From positions 2,108,001-2,172,000 of the forward strand of contig JBLWXV010000001.1 of NCBI GenBank assembly GCA_048267245.1: a DNA stretch of 64,000 bases. The letters run 5' to 3'. Below are positions 32,895-41,013 of this stretch, piece after piece. Position 1 is the first letter of the stretch; every line of letters begins with the position of its first letter. A program made the translations under genes and the position numbers. Below the pieces are notes generated by a model. That model did no database searches and had not been told where the DNA came from. It worked only from the letters and a program-made list of their open reading frames with translations. Source of the DNA: JBLWXV01 sp048267245 (GTDB lineage Bacteria; Bdellovibrionota; Bacteriovoracia; Bacteriovoracales; Bacteriovoracaceae).

Positions 32895-33952
32895 TTCTAC
32901 TCCTTACCGGAGGAAGTGGTTTCCTTGGCTCATATTTAGTGCCAAGGCTTAGTCCATTTTTTGACAAAATTTACCTTCTCTGTAGAAGTAGTGGCGAAGC
33001 CCGCGCAAAGCAACTCTATAGTGATTTGTTAAATGTCGAGTTTATCGAAGGTGATCTCGTTCATCCGGACCTCTTTGAAGATCTTGAGATCAAGGCAAAA
33101 ATTGAAGGAGAGGTCACCCATGTTCTTCACGCTGCTGCACTCTACGATCTAATAGCTAGCAAAACTCAAAATTACTTTGCCAATGTGCTTGGCACTCAGA
33201 ATATTTTAAATTTCTTAAAGCGTGCAAAGAAACTTCAACACTTTGGTCATATCTCAACAATTGCGGTCTCGGGTGATTTTAAAGGTCGATTCTCAGAGAG
33301 TGAATTAGATGTTTCTCAGAGTTTTCAAAATTCATATGCAGAAACAAAGTATCTGGCAGAAAAAATTGTGAGAGATGCTTCTAAAGTTGGTAAGTGGAAG
33401 ACGAGTATTTATCGCCTTGGAATTTTGGCCGGCGACCACAAGCAAGGCAATATTCAAAAGATAGATGGGCCGTATTACTTACTTAAATATCTAGAGAGCA
33501 ATTCCGTCGTGACTCTCGCTATGAAATCTTGGGCGATTCTTCCCTTTCCCATGGATAAAGATGCGCGTGTTCCCTTAATACCAGTCGATCTAGCAAGTGC
33601 TTTTATTGAAAAATCCTTCGTCAATCCCACTTCAAGTTCACTGTCTTGCTATCATGTGATCTCGCCAAATCCACCAACGACAGTGACGATCTTAAAGGAT
33701 ATCCTCTCGGAATTTAATATACACTCAAAGATTCTCCCCCTTCCCAAGACAAAACTCTATAAGTACGCCCTTAAACGTCTTGATCTTCCCGAGTCTATAG
33801 TCGATTACTTCTATCTTCCAACTCAGTATGATCAAGGTCAATTGCAAGCAGACTTTCCAAATTTTGATCTAGGTGAGTACGAATCTTATAAGAAAGTAGT
33901 GCTTAATCGGTTGGTATTAAGGAAAGTGGTTAGTAGTGGAGGGCGAAAGTGA
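32891..33952 (+). CDS. NAD(P)-dependent extended SDR, thioester-reductase / fatty-acyl-reductase-like
   Basis: 353 residues of an extended short-chain dehydrogenase: N-terminal LLTGGSGFLGSYLVPRL, then VEFIEGDLVHPDLF, THVLHAAALYDL, the active-site Ser region ISTIAVSGD and YAETKYLAEK (YxxxK). The order and wording resemble the reductase domains of carboxylic acid reductases and fatty acyl-CoA reductases, and also OleD-like 3-hydroxy-acid reductases. It overlaps its neighbours by 4 bp on both sides. A likely job is reduction of an acyl thioester or a 2-alkyl-3-keto acid in the same pathway as the divergent ligase fusion. Confidence 0.85.
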   Translation: MILLLTGGSGFLGSYLVPRLSPFFDKIYLLCRSSGEARAKQLYSDLLNVEFIEGDLVHPDLFEDLEIKAKIEGEVTHVLHAAALYDLIASKTQNYFANVLGTQNILNFLKRAKKLQHFGHISTIAVSGDFKGRFSESELDVSQSFQNSYAETKYLAEKIVRDASKVGKWKTSIYRLGILAGDHKQGNIQKIDGPYYLLKYLESNSVVTLAMKSWAILPFPMDKDARVPLIPVDLASAFIEKSFVNPTSSSLSCYHVISPNPPTTVTILKDILSEFNIHSKILPLPKTKLYKYALKRLDLPESIVDYFYLPTQYDQGQLQADFPNFDLGEYESYKKVVLNRLVLRKVVSSGGRK

Positions 33953-36012
33953 TACACAAAAGACATGTCGTTGTGATCGGACTTGCTAGCGCCCTTGCTC
34001 CCTATGATGAAGTAATTGACTTTCATGGACAGCAGTTGCGAGTGAGCTTCTTTGGAACAAATTTTGATCACGATCTTACAGCTTCTCTAATCAAGAAGTA
34101 CGATGGTAATTGTGATGCTATTGCTCTGTCAGGGCTACCACCAAAGCTCAGTTATAAAGGTGGTGTTTTTCTTCATCCCCAAGTCTATCGTTTAAAGTCA
34201 CTGGCCATTCACACTCCACTCGTAGATGGCTCAATCCTAAAGGACACGCTTCTACCGTGGCTTGTGCGCCAATTGAGTGTTTCTCATTCAAGCTTGATGA
34301 GACACAAGCGAGTGGGCTTCTATCAAGGTGGATACTTGCGCTCCTTGGTTGAAGTTTTCTCCGATCTCAGTGAACAGGTCGTGCTGAGCGATCCCTATAG
34401 CTTTTTAAGACTTCCCTTTAATCTCTATGGGGTAAAAGGCCTAGATAAGTGCATTCGCTTCATGTGGCCAATATTTTCTAAGCTTCCCATTAAAAAGGGC
34501 GTCATGGCCTCCTATGAACCAGATCTGGCCTCAAAAGCTCCACACTTAAAAGAGCTCTTTGATTGCGATATGTTCGTTGGACATGAAGGAACAATCGCCC
34601 TCATTAATCATGAGCACTTAAAAAATAAGATTGTGGTGACTGATTTTTTTGGACCAGATCTCAAAGAGCGTCTCGAAAAGGCCGGGGTTAGAAAAGTTAT
34701 CAACTTACTCCCTACCGATATAAAATTACCAGTGATTAATCTAGCAGTGCTAGAGGGTTTAATTCTCGCTTCTCGCGGAGAAAAGTCACCCCTTAGAGAG
34801 AGTGATGTTCTTGATTGGATGAACCTCACAAATCCTACGCCTCAAATTTTTGATTATTCAGAATCAAAGAATGCAGAACAGACTAAATTTGCATTTATTA
34901 TTCATCCTCTGAGTAGGAGACATCTCTTTAAGCATCCTGCCTTAAAGCCCTTTGATAGCTTTCTAAAGCCAGTTGATTCATTTATTGAAGACGCGATCGC
35001 TTATTCTCCGGGTTTTTTCTGGGGCAAGATTAAAGGGGTTAAGAGTGAGTATAATGGTCGCGAAATAGAAGGCCTCATCTACACTGTCACTGAAACTCCT
35101 CGCAAATTATTAGAGCAAGATCCCCAAGTCATTTATCGCAAGCTCGTCGATTTGAGTATTAAGGCAAGAGATCAGGGAGCGCAAATTATTGGGCTAGGTG
35201 CCTATACGAAAATCGTAGGCGACGCTGGTGTGACAGTTGAGAAGATGTCACCCATACCCGTCACAACTGGAAACTCACTCTCTGCCTGCAGTACTCTTTG
35301 GGCCGCAAAATTTGCGACTAGTAAGATTGGCCTGGTTCCCACCAAGGACTCAACGATGCAAGGTCGCGCTATGGTGATTGGTGCCACCGGCAGTATTGGG
35401 GCCGTGAGTGCTAAAATTTTAGCGCGAGGATGGAAGAGTGTTGTTTTGGTTGCTCCACGTGCTTATAAACTCCTAGAGCTCAAGGCCGAAATACAAGCGA
35501 TTGCTCCAGATTGTGAGCTCATCGTGTCGACTAAGCCCGACGAATACACTTCGTCTTGTGACTTAATTATTACCACGACTAGTGCTCAGGGCGAGCAGAT
35601 TCTTGATATTGAGTTAGTTAAACCTGGCGCCGTAATTTGTGATGTCTCTCGTCCATTTGATATTAGTGAGGAACAAGCACTAAAGAGACCAGACGTGATG
35701 GTTATAGCTAGTGGTGAGGTCACACTTCCTGGTTCGCCAGATATTAAATTTGATATGGGTCTTGAAGGAAATGCGGTCTACGCCTGTTTGGCCGAGACTG
35801 CTCTTCTTGCTCTTGAGGGAAGATTTGAATCTTTCACATTGTCGCGTAAGATTAGTTATCAGAAAGTTTTAGAGATTGACCAAATGGCCGCTAGGCATGG
35901 GGTGAGACTCGCAACCATTATGGGCCATCACGGAGCTGTCAGTGATGAAGAGTATACTCTTTGTAGAGAACACGCTCTTGAGAGACTGAGTATGAAGGGG
36001 AATACCAAGTGA
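33949..36012 (+). CDS. Long-chain acyl-ACP reductase (AAR)-like protein with extra N-terminal domain
   Basis: 687 residues. The C-terminal ~370 resemble cyanobacterial aldehyde-forming acyl-ACP reductase: FIIHPLSRRHLFKHPALKPF, PIPVTTGNSLSA, NADPH motif VIGATGSIGAVSAKIL (from about 476), VICDVSRPFDIS, and the segment AVYACLAETALLALEGR, where Cys613 aligns with the catalytic Cys of the cyanobacterial enzyme. The N-terminal ~300 residues (VIGLASALAPYDEVIDFHG…) are of unknown function. GTG start with GGAGGG 5 bp upstream, overlapping the SDR stop by 4 bp. The predicted reaction is acyl-ACP or acyl-CoA to fatty aldehyde. No aldehyde deformylating oxygenase lies nearby, so the aldehyde would go to something other than alkane. 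Confidence 0.83.
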   Translation: MIHKRHVVVIGLASALAPYDEVIDFHGQQLRVSFFGTNFDHDLTASLIKKYDGNCDAIALSGLPPKLSYKGGVFLHPQVYRLKSLAIHTPLVDGSILKDTLLPWLVRQLSVSHSSLMRHKRVGFYQGGYLRSLVEVFSDLSEQVVLSDPYSFLRLPFNLYGVKGLDKCIRFMWPIFSKLPIKKGVMASYEPDLASKAPHLKELFDCDMFVGHEGTIALINHEHLKNKIVVTDFFGPDLKERLEKAGVRKVINLLPTDIKLPVINLAVLEGLILASRGEKSPLRESDVLDWMNLTNPTPQIFDYSESKNAEQTKFAFIIHPLSRRHLFKHPALKPFDSFLKPVDSFIEDAIAYSPGFFWGKIKGVKSEYNGREIEGLIYTVTETPRKLLEQDPQVIYRKLVDLSIKARDQGAQIIGLGAYTKIVGDAGVTVEKMSPIPVTTGNSLSACSTLWAAKFATSKIGLVPTKDSTMQGRAMVIGATGSIGAVSAKILARGWKSVVLVAPRAYKLLELKAEIQAIAPDCELIVSTKPDEYTSSCDLIITTTSAQGEQILDIELVKPGAVICDVSRPFDISEEQALKRPDVMVIASGEVTLPGSPDIKFDMGLEGNAVYACLAETALLALEGRFESFTLSRKISYQKVLEIDQMAARHGVRLATIMGHHGAVSDEEYTLCREHALERLSMKGNTK

Positions 36013-37112
36013 CAAAGAAGTATTTCAACGAGCTTAACTATAGTTTAGGCAATGAAGACACTACCTTTGAGTATGAACTCACACGATCCTTAAGGCCAAA
36101 GAAGGTGCTCTCCATTGCTGGAAGTGGTGGTAGGGCCTTTCCAATGCTTCACACTGAACTCACCGATCTCTACTTGGTTGATGTGAGCACTGAACAGCTC
36201 TATTTGTGCGAATTGCGCGAGCAGACAATGAGAGCGCTCAATTTTCAAGATTGGATGCGCTTTTGGGGCTATCCGCCCTATGGGAGTTCTGATTATTCCC
36301 ATAAGAGAAAAGAGATTTTCAACACCCTCGAAATTTCAACTGCGGCGCGCTCATACTTTATCTCGCTTTTTAATTCTCTCAATTGGGGCTCGATTCTCTA
36401 TGAGGGCAAGTGGGAAAAGACCTTCATGGCGCTTAGTAAGGTACTAAGAACTGTGATGGGGAAAAATTACGACGAGATTTTCAGTCACTATGACTTGGCC
36501 TCTCAACTTCGCTTTTATGAAAATGATTTCCCCATGAAGACTTGGCGCTTCATTTTATTTGTTCTTGGAAATAAGGCCGTATTTAATGCTCTTCTTTATA
36601 AAGGTGATTTTATTAAGAAGAACTCTCCTGAGACTCATTTTGATTACTATTTTAATGCCTTTGATCGACTCTTTAGGACCAGGCTTGCTCGTGAGTCATT
36701 CTTTATTCACCTATGCTTTCACGGTGAAATTAATCACGAGGATGGAAATCCAATTGAAGCGCGAGAGTTTGTCTTTGATCAAATGAAAGCCTCACTTTTA
36801 AAAGGCTCTAAAATTCACTATGAAAATCGCGATCTCATTAGCACAACTAATTCGCTAAAAGGCGCTGGGCTAGAGTTTCTTAGTCTCAGTGATGTTCCTA
36901 GTTATTTTTCAGGTGATCTAGAGCGCGACTTTCTCCAACTCATTAAGCCTGCTCTTGCTCCAGGAGCAATCGTTGTTCTTCGCTATTATTTAAGAAGTGC
37001 AGAGGCCAATGAGAGTGGTTTTGAAGATGTGAGCACTCGCTACGCTCAGGAAAGCGCTAGAGAGTTAGTTCAGATGTATAAGATTAAGGTTCTCGAGTAC
37101 GGTGGCAAGTAA
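36009..37112 (+). CDS. BtaA-like (DUF3419) S-adenosylmethionine:3-amino-3-carboxypropyl transferase
   Basis: 367 residues. KVLSIAGSGGRAFPMLHTEL followed by DLYLVDVSTEQLYLCELREQ is the SAM-binding start of DUF3419 proteins. The family includes BtaA, which moves the aminocarboxypropyl group of SAM onto diacylglycerol to give diacylglyceryl-homoserine. The partner methyltransferase BtaB, needed for the betaine lipid DGTS, is not adjacent. GTG start, AAGGGG Shine-Dalgarno, 4-bp overlap with the AAR-like gene; last of four coupled genes. It ends directly against the mgtE stop without a terminator. The acceptor might be diacylglycerol or a cluster-specific lipid. Confidence 0.8.
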   Translation: MTKKYFNELNYSLGNEDTTFEYELTRSLRPKKVLSIAGSGGRAFPMLHTELTDLYLVDVSTEQLYLCELREQTMRALNFQDWMRFWGYPPYGSSDYSHKRKEIFNTLEISTAARSYFISLFNSLNWGSILYEGKWEKTFMALSKVLRTVMGKNYDEIFSHYDLASQLRFYENDFPMKTWRFILFVLGNKAVFNALLYKGDFIKKNSPETHFDYYFNAFDRLFRTRLARESFFIHLCFHGEINHEDGNPIEAREFVFDQMKASLLKGSKIHYENRDLISTTNSLKGAGLEFLSLSDVPSYFSGDLERDFLQLIKPALAPGAIVVLRYYLRSAEANESGFEDVSTRYAQESARELVQMYKIKVLEYGGK

Positions 37113-38498
37113 TTACTTGAGGTAGACAATAAGCTGACCGGCCAGTGACAAGACCAGAAAGAAACCTGCAATATCTGTAATGGTGGTGAGAATTGGCGTT
37201 GAGGCCAAGGCCGGATCGAGATTGGCCTTGCGAAGAATGAGAGGAATTGCGCCACCACAAACTGCACCGATCACATTATTAATGGCCATAGCAACGCCGA
37301 TGACGGCGCCAAGCCAGAGGTTTCCCTTCCATGCCCAAGTGATTCCTGAGAGCAAAATCCCAAGCCCTAGACCAATTGAGATACCCACCATCAATTCTTT
37401 CTTTACGACGTGAATGACGTCACTTGGGGTGACAAGACCAAGGGCGAGCTCGCGAATACTCACGGCCACGGCCTGACTACCTGACGAGCCCGAGAGGGCC
37501 GAGACCACCGGAAGGAAGACGGTGAGGGCGATTACCTCTTCGAGTACGTCTTGATAGAGTGCAATCACACTGGCCGCAAGAACGTTTAGGACAATATTGG
37601 TGGATAACCACGAAAAACGACGATAGGTTCTAGTCCAGTAGGGCATGGAGCGAATTTCCTCACCACCAACGATACCACTGGACTTCATATAGGTTTCTGT
37701 TTCGCGCTCTCTAAGTGCGTCGCGCACAGCGGCCCCACGAACGATTCCCTCAAGTCTACCCTCACTATCGACAATGGGAACACAGTTGAGGGTTTCACTA
37801 TCAAAGAACTCTTCTAAGTCTTCAAGATGGGTTTCAAGAGGAAAGGAGATAACTTCCTCATTCATGTATTCATTAAGAAGCTTTTCTCTTGGAGCGAGCA
37901 GTAGTTGATTGAGTTTCACTACGCCCAAGAGTTTGCGCTCTTTACTTACAACGTAGACATAGCTTACTTCGTAGTCGGCGTACTCTTCACCATTTTCGTA
38001 GAAGTCTTTGAGAACTTCCTTAACACTCATCTGCTCTTCATACTCAAGATACTCGGTGATCATCAGACCACCGGCCGTATCTTCACGGTAGCTCATGAGC
38101 TCGCGCACTTCTTGGGCATCTTCCGGGTCCATGTGACCAAGAATTGCCTCAGCATCTTCAGTGTCTAGTTCCGAAAGAAGGTCGGCCTGATCATCCGAAT
38201 ACATTTCCTCAACGATCTTGGCCGCCATTTGAGGATCAAGGTCTTCGATGAGGTCGATGGCCTGCTCAGAGGGAGATTCCATGAGAATGTCAGCTGCATC
38301 CTCGGGGTCGAGCAGGAGCATGAGTCTAGATTGTGTTTCTTGATCTAGGCGAGAAATCGCACGAGCAGTTTCAGCAGGGCCTATGTCTTCGAGATATTGT
38401 TCAATCGTCTCACGATCACCCGTCTCGAGGTATTCCTTAAGTTGATTCCAGGGTGTGGCCTGGGACTTAGGTGAATATAGATCTTCGTTTTCTTTCAC
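37113..38498 (-). CDS. mgtE: Magnesium transporter MgtE
   Basis: 461 residues, with the cytoplasmic MgtE-N superhelix (residues ~15-140; repeats such as LDPEDAADILMESP and SELDTEDAEAILGHMDPEDAQE), two CBS domains that sense Mg2+ (~140-270), a connecting helix and five transmembrane helices at the C-terminus with SALSGSSGSQAVAVSIREL of the pore. It is a Mg2+-gated channel of the inner membrane. GTG start with poor Shine-Dalgarno; the leader contains a long inverted repeat (38547-38595). Convergent with and directly abutting the BtaA-like gene. Confidence 0.95.
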   Translation of the reverse strand: MKENEDLYSPKSQATPWNQLKEYLETGDRETIEQYLEDIGPAETARAISRLDQETQSRLMLLLDPEDAADILMESPSEQAIDLIEDLDPQMAAKIVEEMYSDDQADLLSELDTEDAEAILGHMDPEDAQEVRELMSYREDTAGGLMITEYLEYEEQMSVKEVLKDFYENGEEYADYEVSYVYVVSKERKLLGVVKLNQLLLAPREKLLNEYMNEEVISFPLETHLEDLEEFFDSETLNCVPIVDSEGRLEGIVRGAAVRDALRERETETYMKSSGIVGGEEIRSMPYWTRTYRRFSWLSTNIVLNVLAASVIALYQDVLEEVIALTVFLPVVSALSGSSGSQAVAVSIRELALGLVTPSDVIHVVKKELMVGISIGLGLGILLSGITWAWKGNLWLGAVIGVAMAINNVIGAVCGGAIPLILRKANLDPALASTPILTTITDIAGFFLVLSLAGQLIVYLK

Positions 38499-38546
38499 GA
38501 GTGGCCCGACTTCTATTGTAAATTCATCATCTTATCGTTTAATTGG

Positions 38547-38595
38547 GACGGCGTCTTTAGAAAATGAATTTTTTTGGATAATTCATTTACCCGTC
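38547..38595 (-). repeat. Long inverted repeat in the mgtE leader
   Basis: Perfect 9-bp arms AAATGAATT / AATTCATTT (38562-38570, 38580-38588), nested inside GACGG / CCGTC (38547-38551, 38591-38595). It lies between the end of the beta-propeller gene and mgtE on the minus strand. It may be a terminator of the upstream gene or a regulatory hairpin of mgtE. It is too short and unlike the known M-box. Confidence 0.45.
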
Positions 38596-38627
38596 TCTTT
38601 TACTAAGGGAATTGGCCACAACCCATA

Positions 38628-39773
38628 TTATTTAAATTTCTTGATCCAGTTTAGTTCCTCTAGAGAAGCGCGATAAATGGGGACCGGATATTCGCTTGTT
38701 GGTTTGTCGTCAAACTTCTTAGTGAGTTTAGGATTGAGCCACTCGAAGATGATGTCTGAGCTTTGATCTAAATGCACGATAGATCCATATTCACTTCCAG
38801 TGCTGATAAAGAGAGAATTATCATTCAGAACTTGAACACTTCCAAACGCTCCGGTCCTCGCTTCTTGGTCGGGATAGCGCACGGGAATAAGGTAGATTAA
38901 TTTTGGATCTGCCGTCTTTGCAGTGTCGTATGAAAAGATGCCACTTCGCGCTTTATTGTCGATCTTAATGGAGTTAATGAAGGCGATGATTTTACCATTG
39001 TCTGAGAGCTCTGGGGTGTGAACATCAAATGCATCAGCGTCCTTTGGGTTGGGGTTAAAGTGATAGCTCCAAGCGATCTTGAGATTGGAATCTAGACTTA
39101 ATAAGACGTTCAGATAGCGCAAATTGAGAAGAAGGCTGCCCCTTTCAATTGTTTTCCCATCTCCTGTATTCCAAGGCCTTGACTGCCACTTAATAAAGTT
39201 TGCCATTAAGACGTCGTCTCTTTTGCTGCTTCGACTAGTGAGTGGAAATTTAACCTCGCCCACATCCTTCCAATTGCCATACTTTTGTAGTTCACCTAAA
39301 TGCTCATACGAATACCAGGTCTTAACTTCCTCTCCCTTTAAATTGTAACCGTGTAGGGAAAAATAGTTGTAACTTCTTCCTCCGATATCTCTTTTATCAT
39401 CTTGAATTGCCCAGAGAATTTGATTTTCAGGATCCCATGTGATGTCGTGGTTGAATGAGCCTTGCCGGCTCCAAATCATTTCTTTTTTGTCATTTAATAG
39501 GGCAACAATCTCGCCGTCCATTATGAACCAATGTCTTTGAGATTCCTTGAAGATAAAGAATCTGCGTTTTGAAACTTGTATGGGTTTGCACATTAAAAAA
39601 GGAAGTTCCTCTACTAGTTCCATGTTGTGGTTATAGTACCTACAGCCCACCTTGATATATCTACTGCTCCAGTCGCTGGAACTCGGGTAGGGAACTATCA
39701 CTCCCTCTGTCGCATTGAGGGAGTGGCAGTAGATCAAAGTACAGAAAATAAATGTAAAATATTTCGCAAGCAT
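38628..39773 (-). CDS. Secreted arylsulfotransferase-like beta-propeller protein (paralogue 1)
   Basis: 381 residues with a signal peptide (1-21). The rest shows repeated beta-rich blades with motifs recalling bacterial arylsulfotransferase (ASST) proteins: FNHDITWDP, DVHTPELSDNGKIIAFINS, GAFGSVQVLNDNSLFISTGSEYGS and the ending PIYRASL. The conserved His of HDI and HTP could be catalytic-type residues, but the enzymatic assignment is tentative. It is about one-third to one-half identical by eye to the next gene and clearly duplicated from it. Shine-Dalgarno AGGT before ATG. Probably in an operon with its paralogue, 21 bp apart. Confidence 0.72.
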   Translation of the reverse strand: MLAKYFTFIFCTLIYCHSLNATEGVIVPYPSSSDWSSRYIKVGCRYYNHNMELVEELPFLMCKPIQVSKRRFFIFKESQRHWFIMDGEIVALLNDKKEMIWSRQGSFNHDITWDPENQILWAIQDDKRDIGGRSYNYFSLHGYNLKGEEVKTWYSYEHLGELQKYGNWKDVGEVKFPLTSRSSKRDDVLMANFIKWQSRPWNTGDGKTIERGSLLLNLRYLNVLLSLDSNLKIAWSYHFNPNPKDADAFDVHTPELSDNGKIIAFINSIKIDNKARSGIFSYDTAKTADPKLIYLIPVRYPDQEARTGAFGSVQVLNDNSLFISTGSEYGSIVHLDQSSDIIFEWLNPKLTKKFDDKPTSEYPVPIYRASLEELNWIKKFK

Positions 39774-39794
39774 GCTTACCTAATGATTAATTTT

Positions 39795-40937
39795 TTAATT
39801 GGGCATGGAACTTCCTAGGAAGTTTGACACTAGAGTCGCGCGGTAGATAGGCTTTGGGAAAACTTCGCCCTCTCGCTCTATCAGAATTGGATTGAGCCAC
39901 TCAAAGATAACTTCAAAATTCTCATTCAAGAGAGCGACGCCACCATACTCACTACCGGTACTGACAAAATATCCTCTTGACTCTGGTATATATTGAACAC
40001 TTCCAAAAGCACCATTGCGAGTGTGTTGCTGTGGAGTCATATCCCGTGTGGTGTAGATCAATTTAAGCTTTGGGCCTTGCTCACTTGACTCTAAGATCTG
40101 CGCTCCACTTTTATATTTTCCATCGGCCCTTCTAAGTGCATTGTTAAAGATTGCGATTGAACCATTATCTAAGAGTTGAGGAGTATGTATATCTAATAGG
40201 TCTGATTCGTTTATTTCTGTTATGTATTCCTTTGACCAAACGATCTCTCCACTTTGATTTAGGGCGATGGTCGCTCCCAAATACTTAATGTGTATGATGA
40301 GGGATTCTGCAGGAATTTCTTGTCTCCACGGACTCTCTCTCCATTCTATATAATTGGCCTGCGTGACAATATTTCTCTTTTTAATACGAATAGTTAGTGG
40401 GACTTTGATACCTTGATATTCTTTCCATTTTCCAATCTTTTCTAGGTCATCAAGGTGCTTCGAACTTTTCCACTGATCTACTAATTCACATTTTGTATTG
40501 TAGTAATTAATTTGAAAGAATGAATAATCCTGCTTATTTATTTCTTCTTCGTACTGATCGATGGCAATGAGTAGCTGTCTCTTAGAGTCAAAGGCGATGT
40601 CGTGATTAAACCGACCCTGGGCCGAACATAATTCATTCCCGGCCTCGTCTAGTAAACGTATTCTATCCTCATCCATTGTAAACCAGCGTTTTGCTTGATT
40701 CTTAAAAAAAAGGAACCTTCGCTGGTGAATCTCAACTGAGAGGCACATCTGGTAGGGAAGATTGTAAACCAACTCCATCTTAAAGTTGTAGAACTGACAA
40801 CCACTTTTAATTAAGTAGTCTTCCTTCATTTTTGAACTAACTTGGTCTCTTAGCACTCCTGTGGTCATCGTTTCAACTGCCTCGGAGATGCTGATCATTT
40901 GCAATAAAGTAAGAAGTATTAGGGTGAAGTTCTTCAT
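39795..40937 (-). CDS. Secreted arylsulfotransferase-like beta-propeller protein (paralogue 2)
   Basis: 380 residues with a signal peptide (about 1-20). It shares with paralogue 1 the segments GCQFYNFKMELVYNLPYQMC / RRFLFFK, FNHDIAFD, DIHTPQLLDNGSIAIFNNA, NGAFGSVQYIP, YFVSTGSEYGG, FEWLNP and PIYRATL, in the same order. The order and spacing show tandem duplication with later divergence. It is first in the two-gene unit, just downstream of the nrd terminator. Substrate unknown. It might be a sulfotransferase-fold scaffold instead of an enzyme. Confidence 0.72.
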   Translation of the reverse strand: MKNFTLILLTLLQMISISEAVETMTTGVLRDQVSSKMKEDYLIKSGCQFYNFKMELVYNLPYQMCLSVEIHQRRFLFFKNQAKRWFTMDEDRIRLLDEAGNELCSAQGRFNHDIAFDSKRQLLIAIDQYEEEINKQDYSFFQINYYNTKCELVDQWKSSKHLDDLEKIGKWKEYQGIKVPLTIRIKKRNIVTQANYIEWRESPWRQEIPAESLIIHIKYLGATIALNQSGEIVWSKEYITEINESDLLDIHTPQLLDNGSIAIFNNALRRADGKYKSGAQILESSEQGPKLKLIYTTRDMTPQQHTRNGAFGSVQYIPESRGYFVSTGSEYGGVALLNENFEVIFEWLNPILIEREGEVFPKPIYRATLVSNFLGSSMPN

Positions 40938-40955
40938 ACCGCTGACCTTGTTTTC

Positions 40956-40989
40956 AAAAAAAAGAAAGGCCAGAATAATCTGGCCTTTC
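40956..40989 (-). terminator. Intrinsic terminator of the nrd operon
   Basis: 11-bp perfect stem GAAAGGCCAGA / TCTGGCCTTTC (40964-40974, 40979-40989) with a 4-nt loop, followed on the minus strand by T8. Confidence 0.93.
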
Positions 40990-41013
40990 TCTGTGACTTT
41001 TTAGTTTGTCGGT

